Shown: positions 1-10,626 of the stretch, piece by piece
How positions within the stretch are numbered: the stretch's first letter is position 1
Layout: every line of letters starts with the position of its first letter
NCBI GenBank assembly: GCA_022813625.1
Contig: JAKLMB010000010.1
Coordinates: 1 to 64,000, forward strand
Length of the DNA stretch: 64,000 nucleotides
Origin: Aaosphaeria pasadenensis
Taxonomy: Eukaryota > Ascomycota > Dothideomycetes > Pleosporales
Direction: 5' to 3'
The notes under the pieces: generated by a model
What the model was told of the DNA's origin: nothing
Seen by the model: the letters and a program-made list of their open reading frames with translations, nothing else
The model's database searches: none
Translations under genes and position numbers: made by a program

Positions 1-699
1 TTTATATTCTTCTTTCCTATGCTTAATATTATATAGTAACCTTAGTGCTCCTTTACTTAAAGTATTATGTTACGCGTTAATTACCCTTAATATTACCTCT
101 AGTATTTTATAAGTAGGATTAATCTTTTATTCTTAGGGCTTTTTATTATAGTCTTATCTTAGGTATATATTAAAGTAGTATATCTAGTATATCTTTACCT
201 TTACTTTTATATTAATATACTCTAGTTTTATATAGTTACTTACTATTAGTAGTTTATTAGTAGCCTTTACTACTTTTTTAAGTTCTAGTACCTTTATATA
301 TATACTAATAAGTATATATTATTATATAAGTATTACTTTCTTTATATACTTTAGGTTATTATAAGGTCCTCTATATACTATATATATTCTTTAAGTTACC
401 TAGTTTATTACTTCTTTTAGTATAAGGTAGTATATTTCTTTATAAGCTATATAGTTATTTTTACTTATTATATATTATTCTTCTAGTATAGTTTTATTAA
501 ATATAAAGGCTTTCTTAAGGGTCTTCTTAAGTATAGGTTCTTTACATGTTTCTCCTTAAGTATATCTATAGGTACACTTTTTATAGTCTATAACTTTATT
601 TTTATACCTCTACTACTTAGAGTAACTATTTCTATACTTAGTATACCTCCTTAGGTAGTTTCTTATATATACTTCTTTAGGAGTAAGCTTTTTATATAC

Positions 700-1500
700 T
701 ATAGCTATTCTAATAGCTTTTATTAGTTAGTTATTTTATTCTTTATCTTTATAGTTCCTTATAAAGTATCTAGTTTTTCTATATCTTAGGTAGGCTTTAT
801 TATTAAATTAATATTATTATTTATCTCTTTTAGCTTTTAACTATTAGTACTTTTTTTACCCTTTTATATATTCTTTCTTAGACTTAGGTTCTCTTACCTT
901 ATTAATATCTATTAGATTCTAGTAAGGCCTTTATTTCTTTTAGTTAGCTTATATTTCTAAGTATTAGTACCCTTTCTTTTTTTACCTTTATTTAAAGTAC
1001 CTATTATTAATCCTTACTATAAGTACTATAAGCTTATCTAAGTTTTTTAGTAGCTCTTATTTTACTAGGTTATCCTTTACTATATCTTTTAGCCCTTAGT
1101 AATATAAGTCTTAAAGGGTATCTTTATCCTAGTTTAAGAATACTTAAATTTTCTAGAAGTTAGCTATATATTTACTAGCTAATATAACTTATCTAAGGTT
1201 TTTTAGCTCTTTTAGGGCTACCCTTTCTTTATTAATATCCCTAAATACTATATTAAGTTCTTTCTTAAATTCCTTATAGTCTTTAAAAATCCTTTTAGTA
1301 TTATTATAGGCTTCTACTAAGTTACTTATATTTTCTAAGTAGTTCCTCTATAAGGGTTAGAACTATTTAGCTATATCCTTAGCTATAAGGGCTTCTACTA
1401 TTATTACTTAATCTTTATAGTTTACTACTAGTACTGTATATATTAGCTATACTTTTACCTAGGTTATAAAGAGTTTAACTATTTTCCTTTTTCTTATAAA
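700..1500 (-). pseudogene. RIP-mutated Ty3/Gypsy-type gag relic with CCHC knuckle
   Basis: Read on the minus strand in one frame, about 1380 down to 735, the sequence resembles a retrotransposon gag. A run near 1290-1220 reads DYKEFKKELNIVFRDINKER, followed by a segment ending in a GLKDI-like motif, as in the Retrotrans_gag family. Many TAA and TAG stops interrupt it, as expected if CAA, CAG or TGG codons were hit by RIP. About 194 codons further on, in the same frame, lies YLRYRKTRYFIRNY (roughly 792-750). Its spacing is that of a CX2CX4HX4C zinc knuckle, but tyrosine stands at each ligand position. The orientation fits the adjacent LTR at 1714-2145 being the 5' LTR. It is a dead copy. Pol is not identified and would lie left of the window. 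Confidence 0.75.
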
Positions 1501-1713
1501 CTTCTTAGGTTTAGTAATTATTTTAGCTAAAGTATTTATTTTTTATATTTTAATTATAAGTCTTATTTATTCTAACTATTTATTCTATTAATTAATAATT
1601 TTATTTTATTAGTTAATAATTTCTTAGGCTATTAGCTATATAGCTAGTGCTACTAAGGTAGATTAGTTAACTATATTATTTTAAACTATTACTTCCTATA
1701 AAGGTAGTTAATA

Positions 1714-2145
1714 TGTAATAATAAGTAACTTACTATATAAGGTAAGAGAGGTATATTATAAAGGTTTATATAAGATAAAGTAAGTATTAAGATAAGGTAA
1801 TATCTCTAACTTATCTAAAAAGATAAGCTATAGTTATACTAGTAAGGTAATTCTAAAAGATTAGATATAATTTATTATTAACTATAAAGAACTTTTATAT
1901 ATAAAATCTAATAATCTTATATATTTACTCCTCCTAGTCCTTACTCTATCTACTTAGTTCTCCTTAGTAACTAATTAGACTAAGTACTACTTAGTTTACT
2001 TAGTTTCCCTTAGTAACTAATTAGACTAAGTATATTATATAATATTAGATTACGTAACTTCTCTATAGGTATTATTAGGCTCCTAGAGTCTAACCTTTAA
2101 CTTTTATCTTATCTTCTTGCTTTTATAGGTTCTAGTATTATAACA
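1714..2145 (-). repeat. LTR adjoining the gag relic (copy 1)
   Basis: The copy starts TGTAATAATAAGTAACTTAC and ends TTCTAGTATTATAACA, so it has TG...CA ends. It is repeated with many transition differences at 2156-2617. It abuts the gag relic, so read on the minus strand it would be the 5' LTR. A perfect 25-bp direct repeat sits inside it, at 1962-1986 and 2008-2032. The five bases after it, 2146-2150 (TACTT), would be its target duplication, but the partner lies outside the window. Confidence 0.7.
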
Positions 2146-2150
2146 TACTT

Positions 2151-2622
2151 ATAAGTGTAACAATAGGTAACTTACTATATAAAGGTAAGGGGGTTTATTA
2201 TAGAGGTTTATATAGAGTAAAGTAAGTATTAAGATAGATAAGATAGCTCTAACTTATCTAAGAGGATAAGCTACTATTATACTAGTAATTCTAAAAAATT
2301 AGATATAATTTATTATTAACTATAAAAAACTCCTATATATAAAATCTAGTAATTTTATATATTTATTTTTCTTTATCTTTAATTAAGCTACTTATCTTCT
2401 TAGTAAAAGCTAAGACCTTAAGTACCTTAATTATAATTAGGCTACTTATCTTTTTAGCTTTTACTAAGACCTTAAGTACCTAAAATTACTTTATTTCTAT
2501 AATATTAGATTATATAATTATCTTTTAGGTATTATTAAAGCCTTTAGCCTTAATCTCTAACTTCTATCTTAAGTACTTAATATCTTTCTTATCCTTATAG
2601 GTTCTAGTATTATAATAATAAG
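2151..2622 (-). mobile_element. Solo LTR (2156-2617) with 5-bp target site duplication
   Basis: The second LTR copy runs 2156-2617, starting TGTAACAATAGGTAACTTAC and ending TTCTAGTATTATAATA; the last CA has become TA. It is flanked on both sides by ATAAG, at 2151-2155 and 2618-2622. A 5-bp duplication is typical of Ty3/Gypsy and Ty1/Copia integration. No internal region separates the two flanks, so this is a solo LTR left by LTR-LTR recombination. It landed five bases from the edge of copy 1. It carries its own internal repeat (TAAGACCTTAAGTACCT at 2411-2427 and 2465-2481). Confidence 0.7.
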
Positions 2623-2735
2623 AAAGATAATAAAGGAAGTATAGATAAAGAAACCTAATAGACTTCTCTTAACTAATTAATTAATATATATATCTATTTA
2701 ATTACTAAGTAAAACAGACTTCTTCTAGTTCTATT

Positions 2736-3094
2736 TTGCTATACTGATAGCTGTATAGGTTTTCTTCTGTATTCCTAGGACTAAAGGAAAGGGCAATAAG
2801 GAGCTTGACCTGATGTTCCACACTGGTGTTCTACGCAACAGTTCAGGCTTGAACATCTAAACAAAGTTCATATATGGCAGTGCTAAGGAGTAATCCGAGA
2901 GAGCATACGCATACTTTCAATACTGGGTTCTGGCTGCTGTAGTTAGGCTCGAGTACGTGATACACCTGTACATAGCACTCAAGGATCATTTTGCTTGAAT
3001 GCAGGGACGTTTAGCATTTAAGGAAATGAAAACAATATATGCAAGTGTAGGAATAAGTACATATTGTGTAGTTCAAGTTCGGGGTAATTCATGT
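2736..3094. other. Gene-free junction between repeat and accessory genes
   Basis: Base composition is normal again. No open frame or RNA gene is visible. The stretch is the 3' flank of the broken transcription factor gene. Confidence 0.6.
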
Positions 3095-6000
3095 TCAACT
3101 ATTGGGTTTCTCACCCCCACTATTGGTAGACGCCAGACCGAATAGCGCAGAAGCATAATTCTGTGCTATAGGCCAGGTCTTGGGCAGACGCTTCAATAAT
3201 TCGACTCCCTCGTGAAGGACTTGGGAAGGCCCTTTCTTAGAGCATAGGTCGACAACACCCTCGAGGCATATTTTCATCTCCCCTCCAGCTCGAATGAAAT
3301 GTTGTATAAGCTCATCGTCCTGTGGACGATGAGCTTGTATGATTTGAGGCATTCAGCTTGCATGCGTTGGTTGAGTAAGAGATATAGCAGTATCTGGATG
3401 TAGCTGACTGATCCTATGGTTCTCTTGTATCCTCCCCTCTGACTCGGCCACCAGTATACTTTCGATTACCTTCGAAGCGCTTCCAAACGCCCATAAAGTT
3501 AGGGTGGCGAGGAAAATGGAATATGGCTCTATCAGCGAAGCCACCGAGTAACGACGAATATGCTAGAGAACTGCACCTGCATGAACAGCGGCTAGACGAG
3601 CTTTGTAGCGGTCCTGGTGACCCCAGTTGAAAAGAATTCGATTCCATCTCGAATTCGGATTTGCCAAATGATACAGGCTATGTGGAAGATGATTATTAGG
3701 TGGGCCGGATGGTGGATTGAGGGCGGAAACGCGATCAAACAAGTCACGCACTGGCACGAGTATAACCAGGCGTGCTAGGTGAAGTTGTAGAAGATTTGGG
3801 CCTTCGAGTCCTCCTGCTCGATTCGCTTCACTAAGAGCTTCCCAGTGTAGAATATCTACGCAGTCGCAGGTGTGGTTGCGCCATCTCATGAACTCGGTAA
3901 ATTCACCATAATAGCGATTTCGATGCGTCCAAGACACTTGTAAACCATCTGCTGTGACCAAGTTAAGTGCGTCGTTCTTATAGTGATCCGGCTCCCATTT
4001 TCGTCGTAAGATTACGTGCAGTATCACGAGAGTGGCAAACTGGGTAGTTGGCTCAGGCCGCCGAAGTTGTTGCCAAAATTCTTGAGATAAGTCCCGGACA
4101 AGTGCCCGATCTGCTTCCTCTGCAGCATATAAATCGTTCTCCGCATTGATTAAACGGGGAGGAGCAATGCAAGCCCAATCTTGAGCAGAGTCAGCCTGCA
4201 ATAAGTCTTCTTGACAGGGTATTCTCAAATTGAAAGTCCGACTCAGCAATGTTGGTGGATTTTCAGTCATGATTGCGAGAAAGCAATCGTTCAGCTAGCG
4301 TGGTAAATTAGCTACAACGAAAGTGTCATGAAACATCAAATTTACCCATATGAAAGCCCTGTTCTTCGGCGCGTTTCCCTAAAGCGCCATGCCAACCACT
4401 TTTGATCCGGGCTTTGTTGTTCTTGCATTGTCCCGATGCGGTCATCCTCCTGAAGCAGACACAGCTGAAGGCAAGAATTGACAACTAAAGCCCAGGCACT
4501 GTGTCCATATTTGATCAAATGGACTTCATCGCTGTTGCAAAGACCGATTGCAGCCAAAGCGCGTGCCTGTATGTAAGGTAGTGAATCTTCGATTCGGCCA
4601 AATCGTAGCTTCATTACGGCATCAGCACGTATCGCCTCTTTCGTGCTGGATAACCAACCTCTTTAAGCAATACCTCTTATAAGACTGCATAGTTCTTCGC
4701 CAAATTTGGTAACATATTCCAGATCCAAGTACCGTGTCCCAATTGCTACTACTGCAAGAGTTAGACTCCAAACCCATATCGGAATTGCGAGAAGCGAGCG
4801 ATCGATGAAAGGGCTCGTTTTGTGAAAGTTTTGGAAATAAAGCTGGAGGCAGAGTGTGAACGTCGAGTGTTTGAGTAAAATATCCTCATGTGCAACAAAG
4901 GGCTGGGATAATAGTGAAGTGCCTCCCTCTGGCCGGAGTCGGGAGCATATCTCCTCGAATGTATGACTAGAGATTTGAGTAGTAATAATAGGATCCTCTT
5001 CAATTCTCCTGGCCTTTTCAGTAAGTACCGAAATCCAAGCATCACTGTCTCCAACAAAATCCGCTCCGACTGGTGCCACGAATAGATCTGATCTTTTAAT
5101 GACAAGACGCTCTGCCTGGCTCGAACGGAATCCGGCTCCATCTGAATACAATGTGTTGCGCGGGCTAAGTTCTGGAGCAATGTGCAATTGACACGATTGC
5201 GCTTCTGGGAGGTTGTCACGTAGTTTACGTCCCATTGAGTTGATCAGCGCAGATACATGGTCGCAGTGATCGACCACACCATTGTGAGGAGGTTGATAAT
5301 TTGTTGTTAAGCTGGTATCATCAGGAATCTGCACTCTTAAATCTTTCTCTGGAAGCACCGGGCCATCGCTAGGATAGAACAATGGAACGCCTTCCGGGCT
5401 TGGGAAGACATTTTGTTCATTCATGGAGTCGTCAAATGGGAGCCAATTGATGTCTAGGGTTATATCAAGAGGGTCAACGCTTGGTAAGGGTAGAAAGTTC
5501 AGATCTTCGTCCACTACCCGTGCAGGTCCTGTACTTAAGCTTTCGCAGTCTCTAGACAACCGCTGCTCACCTGTGAAGGATTGAGACTGATTAGCGGATC
5601 CAGAAAGCATATCGTCCTTATCTAATAATTCATCATCCATTATCGAACTTTCGCCAGCGGATGGATCTTCAGACATCTGTCGCCTTTGTCTGCGAGGAAG
5701 GTACACACATTCCAGACCCCGTGCGGCACAATTAGTACACCGTGGTCTGCCAGAGCATTTAATCCGCGACTTTGCACAATGTGCACAGCTTTTTCGCAAA
5801 CGAGTTGGTTGGGGGATAGATGTTGCAGCACCTGACCTTCTATTGTGTAATTGCTCGTGACGCTTCGCTGAATCTCTATGCAAGGTCAGGTTATTAAGCT
5901 TGTCATCAAATTACCGTACCACAGCCCATATAGTCTATCTGGGGGAAAAACTTACTTTCGCCCAAATAATTTTCCACAGAAACTGCATTCTATAGTCTTG

Positions 6001-6146
6001 TCCTGACGATGCACTACATTGTGCCTCGCTAGATGTTCCGGCCTTGATAAGTGTTTATCGCAAATAAGACACTTTGACATTTGAAAGTTGTCCTTGGCTG
6101 TGGAAGTGTGGTTCATTGTGACGTCTGCCATCAAATGCGCTTTCAT
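3095..6146 (-). pseudogene. C2H2 + Zn2Cys6 fungal transcription factor, inactivated
   Basis: Two C2H2 fingers come first: CLICDKHLSRPEHLARH plus NVVH, then CSFCGKLFGRK continued after an intron by DSAKRHEQLH. A Zn2Cys6 cluster follows (CAHCAKSRIKC, then CTNC and a final C), then a fungal_trans-type middle region and C-terminus. Intron 1 is 5876-5955 with GTAAGT donor. Exon 1 probably starts at the ATG at 6146; the exact start is uncertain. Three in-frame stops break the frame: TAA at 4663-4665, TAG at 3563-3565 and TGA at 3353-3355. After each one the same frame continues with family-like sequence (HIRRYSVASLIEPYSIFLA; RPQDDELIQHFIRAGGEMK). The apparent intron at 4295-4345 has a GTAAAT donor, CTAAT branch and GCTAG acceptor but joins its exons one base out of frame. 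A truncated product of about 467 residues with both DNA-binding modules could still be made. TAA and TAG fit CpA to TpA change; TGA fits less well. Confidence 0.85.
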
Positions 6147-7028
6147 TGGCAAAACATTACCCTGTCCGCGCTCGCATAGGTGATGATAGGAATCTTGCCT
6201 GAAGGAACTGAAATCCAGCCCCGACTTGCCAGCTAGTGCTGAGATTTTGTTAAGACAGCCGGCTCACCAGTCACTTATATTTCGGTATAAGATGATACTC
6301 GAAGATACATGAGGTGGGAGAGGAGAGAATCCTAAGAATGAGTGGCCGGGCCGGAACAATCAGAGAGTGGCCGGAGTATTTATGGTCATGGATGGGTAAG
6401 GCTTAAGCTACGCGATCCCTTCCCCACTCCGACACCCAGACCTGGGGTATTGACTGTATTGTGCACATTTGAGTCTTGACACTTCCCGCCTCCAATCTAT
6501 GCTCGAAGCAGCTCTTGGTTGCGCAATATGAAATCGAAATTCGGTTCCTCCGACAAGGATTCCCTACAAGGATGCGGCTCGACCGCACAATGGTTTCTCC
6601 TAAGTGACTACGTGTAGAAGTAACGCCGGAATTAGCCACAGCGCCCATATGAGGGCAGCTTGCGCCGGTCTAAGTATTTCCTTAGATGATGCCAAATGGG
6701 GTTTTTCGTCTAATCTGGCTCACAACGATTTTGAGATTGAACAAGGAGCTAGGCATTCAATGCAATAGATTTCCCGCTTAGGTTGAGAAATTAGCATACA
6801 ACTAATATCCAAAAGTTCTCGGCATTTGCCAAATTGATAAATGCCTATTCCCAGTTTTTGTTTGCATTAAAAGTATATGTAGATTTACCATGAATACTTT
6901 CATCCACGCAGAGGCACCAGTCCAGTGTAGGATGCACGTAAGGCCATCGCGCTACACATCCATATTTGGCCTGCCATCTTCTCCTCGAACGTGCGCAGGA
7001 TTCGCAACGCATCAGTAGCAGCACGACC
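6147..7028. other. Intergenic, no gene seen
   Basis: This lies upstream of the broken transcription factor and downstream of the hydrolase. Only short frames with non-ATG starts occur, and none resembles a protein family. Confidence 0.5.
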
Positions 7029-8533
7029 TTAGGGCAATTCAACCTCAAAAGCAAAGGCCGTGTGTTCGGTTGGAGGATCGAACGGAATAATCAACTATAC
7101 CATATGATCAGTGGACAGTTTCCATAGGAGGTGAATCTCTCTAAAAAGCCTACCTTGTTCTGTGAATACTCGTACGTAGCTGTTCCGAGATACAAAGCAT
7201 CCCAAATACGCCCTTGAGCACCCGCCCAATCGAATTGATACCTCCCTACAGTCAAAGAGCCTTCGGGAGGTACACCGGAATCAGTGAAACCTGTGATCTC
7301 AATGTTATAGCGGGCCTTCACAGTCCTTGTGCCTGCGATGATTTTGAGACGGCGGCCGGAGAGTACAGCAAAAGCATCAAACTTCAAGTCAGAAGATGCA
7401 GATGTTGTCACTCTCTCGCCCTCCATTCTTGCGTAATATTTATAGAGATGCCATTCTCCGTTGGGATAATATCCTCCATCATCTTTCCAGATAAGGTTTG
7501 CCATGAAATCGTGTAGAGATGGGCCTCCGCCCCAGTTTGCACGCAATCCACGAATGTTGTGACGCTCCAGTTGAGATAAATAATAAACCGAATTCGCCGG
7601 GTTTTGTTCGTCGGGCCATGCATATTCGTTCACATCCACCGGTCGCTCAGGTAGATTATATTCGGCCAGAAGCGCCTGGAGTGCCGGAATGGTTGTATCA
7701 GGCTCTCGCTCCCAGGCGCCAATTTGATGCCAGGAGTAGATGTCAGGTACGGCATTGTTCTGAGAAATGGATGATAGCCATGCCCTCCAATTCTCACTAT
7801 CTTTATGAGGCGAGTGCGCTGAAGAAGGCCCACTGAGTCGAGCTTCGGGAAATTCAGATCTTTGGGTATATAGATCAGCACAAAAGGGCGCAATGAGCTA
7901 GTGTTATACCTACTTAAAGAGCAATGAAGCCCGGACGAAGTATTCGACATACTGAGACCACGGGCGATTCCAAAACGAGTCAAGATCAGGCTCATTCCAC
8001 AAGTCGATTACAAGTCCATCTAACATATTGTTATCTTTGATGTCGCTTATGACTTGACGAAGGAATTTTTCCATCTCAGACCAGTCGCCATTATCACCAG
8101 GGAACGGGAAGTTTTCTGGGGCTCCTCCTTGCGCCCCCCAAAGATCAGAGGGCATTAGCAGATAGCTGCCTCCAAACTTCCGCGAGGTGCGATAATTGGA
8201 AAGTGCAGAGGCAAATCGGCCTCTGTACTGTTCCAAACCGCCCGTGGCCCACCCTTCGTAAGAGATTTGCGAGCCACCGCCGCGCGAGGTCTGAAATTTG
8301 ATGTCTCGAACGAAGTAATCGGGAATGGAGTCATCGGCGCTTGAGCCATTGTCGGGAAAGCCATAGATGAAACCAGCTCCCAGGAATTTGGCTTCACCTT
8401 GGTGGTATCCAATATTGACGGTAGCAGTCCCGGCAACATCCTGCCGGACAACACGGCTGGTTGCGCTGACTGCAGGCGCCCACAATGCCACAAGAGCAAT
8501 AAAGAGAAATTGAGAATGGACCATTCTAAGCAT
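7029..8533 (-). CDS. Secreted GH39-like glycoside hydrolase
   Basis: This predicts a 463-residue extracellular glycosidase of the clan A (TIM-barrel) type. Met at 8533 (or the in-frame Met at 8524) opens a hydrophobic signal peptide ending near SAVSA-like residues. The barrel carries IDLWNEPDLDSFW, with E181 as likely acid/base, and VDVNEYAWPDEQNP, with E285 as likely nucleophile. That pair is the GH39 pattern. Three exons are read: 8533-7914, 7859-7154 and 7094-7029, with GTAGGT and GTAGGC donors. The second splice replaces a poor tail with LIIPFDPPTEHTAFAFEVELP, which suits a C-terminal beta-sandwich strand. GH39 members include beta-xylosidases and iduronidases, but the substrate here is not determined. 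The gene lies between two broken regulators, in the accessory part of the window. Confidence 0.75.
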
Positions 8534-9259
8534 CTGAGGCGCAGCGAGTATGAAGTGCTAATGGGGAGGCAATCGCCTCGAAATTGGGACTTTATATTCT
8601 TTCGTTTCCATGTTTCCTCGTTCGAACCCTTGTTGCAATATTTGACACTCCACACACGCAATTCCGAAGGCAGTTTTGCATGGTATGAACTCAACCCTGC
8701 TAGGATGATTTCTCATCAGAGCACAAGGAACTTCCATAGGATCTTTTCCCCTTGGGTCGCGGAGTTTTCCCCAGGCAAGGCAAAAATTGAACCTGTACCC
8801 CATGGGGCCCAGCTGTGCGCATGTATCTGTGCAAGCATGTCATTGTAGTTAGAGAACTTCGGGATCCCCACCCCCACAACGAATTTCCGAACAGCAAAGT
8901 CTGTGCAGAAAGGCTTGGAACTCCGGTGGATCCTGGTCCTCTCACTCATGGGGAGTTGTTGACGATGGTAATATTCATGAATTTAGACCAATGTACACGA
9001 GCTTCGCTCCAGTAGTATCTGACAGAGGGATCTAGCTTGCTGGCCACCTGATCAGCCTTGGAACAAATTCATATCCCCTGCCTAATTTCGATTCTCGGCC
9101 TATAAGTTGTGAAAGTGTGTCATTCAGGCACTAATTTCAACATGAAGCAATCCTTAACATCTATAAGATTATTATCAACACCAACTACAAGCAGGTCCGA
9201 ACTTTTTTGTGGGATTAATTTGAAGGAAAATGAATTTAAGAAACTCTTCATAACACCAA
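8534..9259. other. Intergenic between hydrolase and regulator remnant
   Basis: It holds the presumed promoter of the hydrolase and perhaps the lost 5' end of the plus-strand regulator remnant; an ATG at 9141 opens a short frame. No other gene is supported. Confidence 0.5.
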
Positions 9260-9707
9260 TGCCAGAAGTGCCCGAAACAATTTAAGCGACGAGATCATCT
9301 AAAACTACATGCCCTGCGACATGATACTGGGAAGCCATTCATCTGTTTTACTTGTGGGGAATCATTCTATCGAATGTATGCTCTGGTATTCGTTGAACGG
9401 AGTTTTAAAAGGCTCGTGTTAACGCACTAGCAAACACCCGATGGATTCGAAAGCAAGGCACCAGAAGACGCACGAATTAATCTTCCTAGATGGTATACTG
9501 AGATACAGAAGTAAAGGAGATTGACAACGCAGAGCGTGTTGTGCTTGTGCACAAGCACGTGCTGGGTGCGACCGACAAGTGCCATGCACGTACTGCCAGG
9601 CGCATGATTTAGATTATATAACTCCTAATGGCACCGCCATGTTAAAGAGTGATATCGAACGGTGCTATACTTGGGAATTGTCCACGGCAAGATGTTTGAA
9701 GTGGTAG
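9260..9707 (+). pseudogene. Second C2H2 + Zn2Cys6 regulator, remnant
   Basis: The plus strand encodes CQKCPKQFKRRDHLKLHALRH, a complete C2H2 finger, then CFTCGESFYR. After a probable intron (GTATGC donor at about 9376, acceptor CTAG at 9430) comes DSKARHQKTH, completing the second finger. Further on, a TGA precedes a Zn2Cys6-like segment, CCACAQARAGCDRQVPCTYC, where the sixth cysteine position holds tyrosine (DLDY). The frame closes at 9705-9707. The intron falls in the second finger at the same place and phase as in the minus-strand regulator at 3095-6146, so the two are related. I see no fungal_trans domain downstream, so the gene is truncated and degraded. Confidence 0.7.
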
Positions 9708-10626
9708 CACCGAACTCTAGGAGATTTTGTCAATAGAGCGGTGGTGTCCGTTGCCGACGATGTCCTTCGATTAAAGAAGTGCGAAAGCAACGTGGGTCAA
9801 ATGAACTGATAAGGTCAATCCGCATACAATTCAAGAATCGACATGACCGAGTTTGAGAGGACGCAATTCTACGAAGATTTAGATGTTGTTTGCACCATTC
9901 CATTCCAACCCTTCAAAAAAGGGTCGCTCTACCACATCTCAAACGAACGACTAATCTAAGTGGACAAACAACAATTGCGGAGGTACAGAGACATCGCCTT
10001 ACTACTTGGTCGGAAGAAGCATACCCAATACGGAATTCCACGTGGATGAAAGAACTTGCTCGGCTGAGCAACGCAAATTTAGACCTTTTACGTCCGGCAG
10101 ACAATACTACGACTAAACAACGAGATGGTGCCATAGATATCTATATGCCGCATATAGCTTGCTACCTCAAAGGGATATTTGAGAAGGGCGAACATTGCGG
10201 CTTCATTGGCACTCAATTTGATACTCCTACATCAACTCAGATTGAATGATTGTACAGCAAGAACACCATTATTTCCTCTGATACAGTACAAGTCACTCAT
10301 AGCTATACAAAAGCAAATAACTTTTTATTACGGTATTTTTATTATTTAATACAACATCTTGTAGCCTTTTATGATTGAAGTTATATAAGTAAACTGGTTT
10401 TACGCTCCTTTTCTTTAACAATGCGGTCAATCAAAAGTAAGTAGTACATATTACGGTAACTTGTAATATTCCCTTGTCCTATATGATCGCCCTAGGAAAT
10501 GTGTGACACGCTGATACAGTATGCCAGAGCATTTTAATCCCAAGTAGCTGAAGTTGCTCCATTTGGCAATTAAGAATAGGTGCAGGATCCGAAGATGTAG
10601 GGGGAGAGATGTGTATCTAGATAGAG
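9708..10626. other. Intergenic with unassigned frame
   Basis: A 119-codon plus-strand frame (9890-10249) is open but matches nothing I recognise. It could be a decayed continuation of the regulator remnant. From 10300 to 10440 the sequence is AT-rich. Confidence 0.4.

Larger units (their letters stand above)
1..2735. repeat. RIP-degraded AT-rich repeat block
   Basis: The block is built almost wholly of A and T, with TA dinucleotides dominant and CA, TG and CG nearly absent, and with no long open frame. This is the known outcome of RIP in Pezizomycotina, where C:G to T:A changes prefer CpA. Composition returns to normal within a few tens of bases around 2700-2760. Inside it I can recognise a minus-strand gag relic and two LTR copies, described separately. 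The element continues beyond the left window edge. Confidence 0.9.

Noticed and set aside
1..2735. Centromere or telomere-associated sequence
   Set aside because: No telomeric TTAGGG arrays; gag and LTR features with RIP explain the AT richness.
4600..4700. Intron removing the TAA stop in the regulator
   Set aside because: The only nearby GT-AG pairs give introns under 40 bp or a shifted frame; reading straight through restores family sequence.
9890..10249. 119-codon plus-strand frame
   Set aside because: No domain is recognised; more likely decayed sequence downstream of the regulator remnant than an independent gene.
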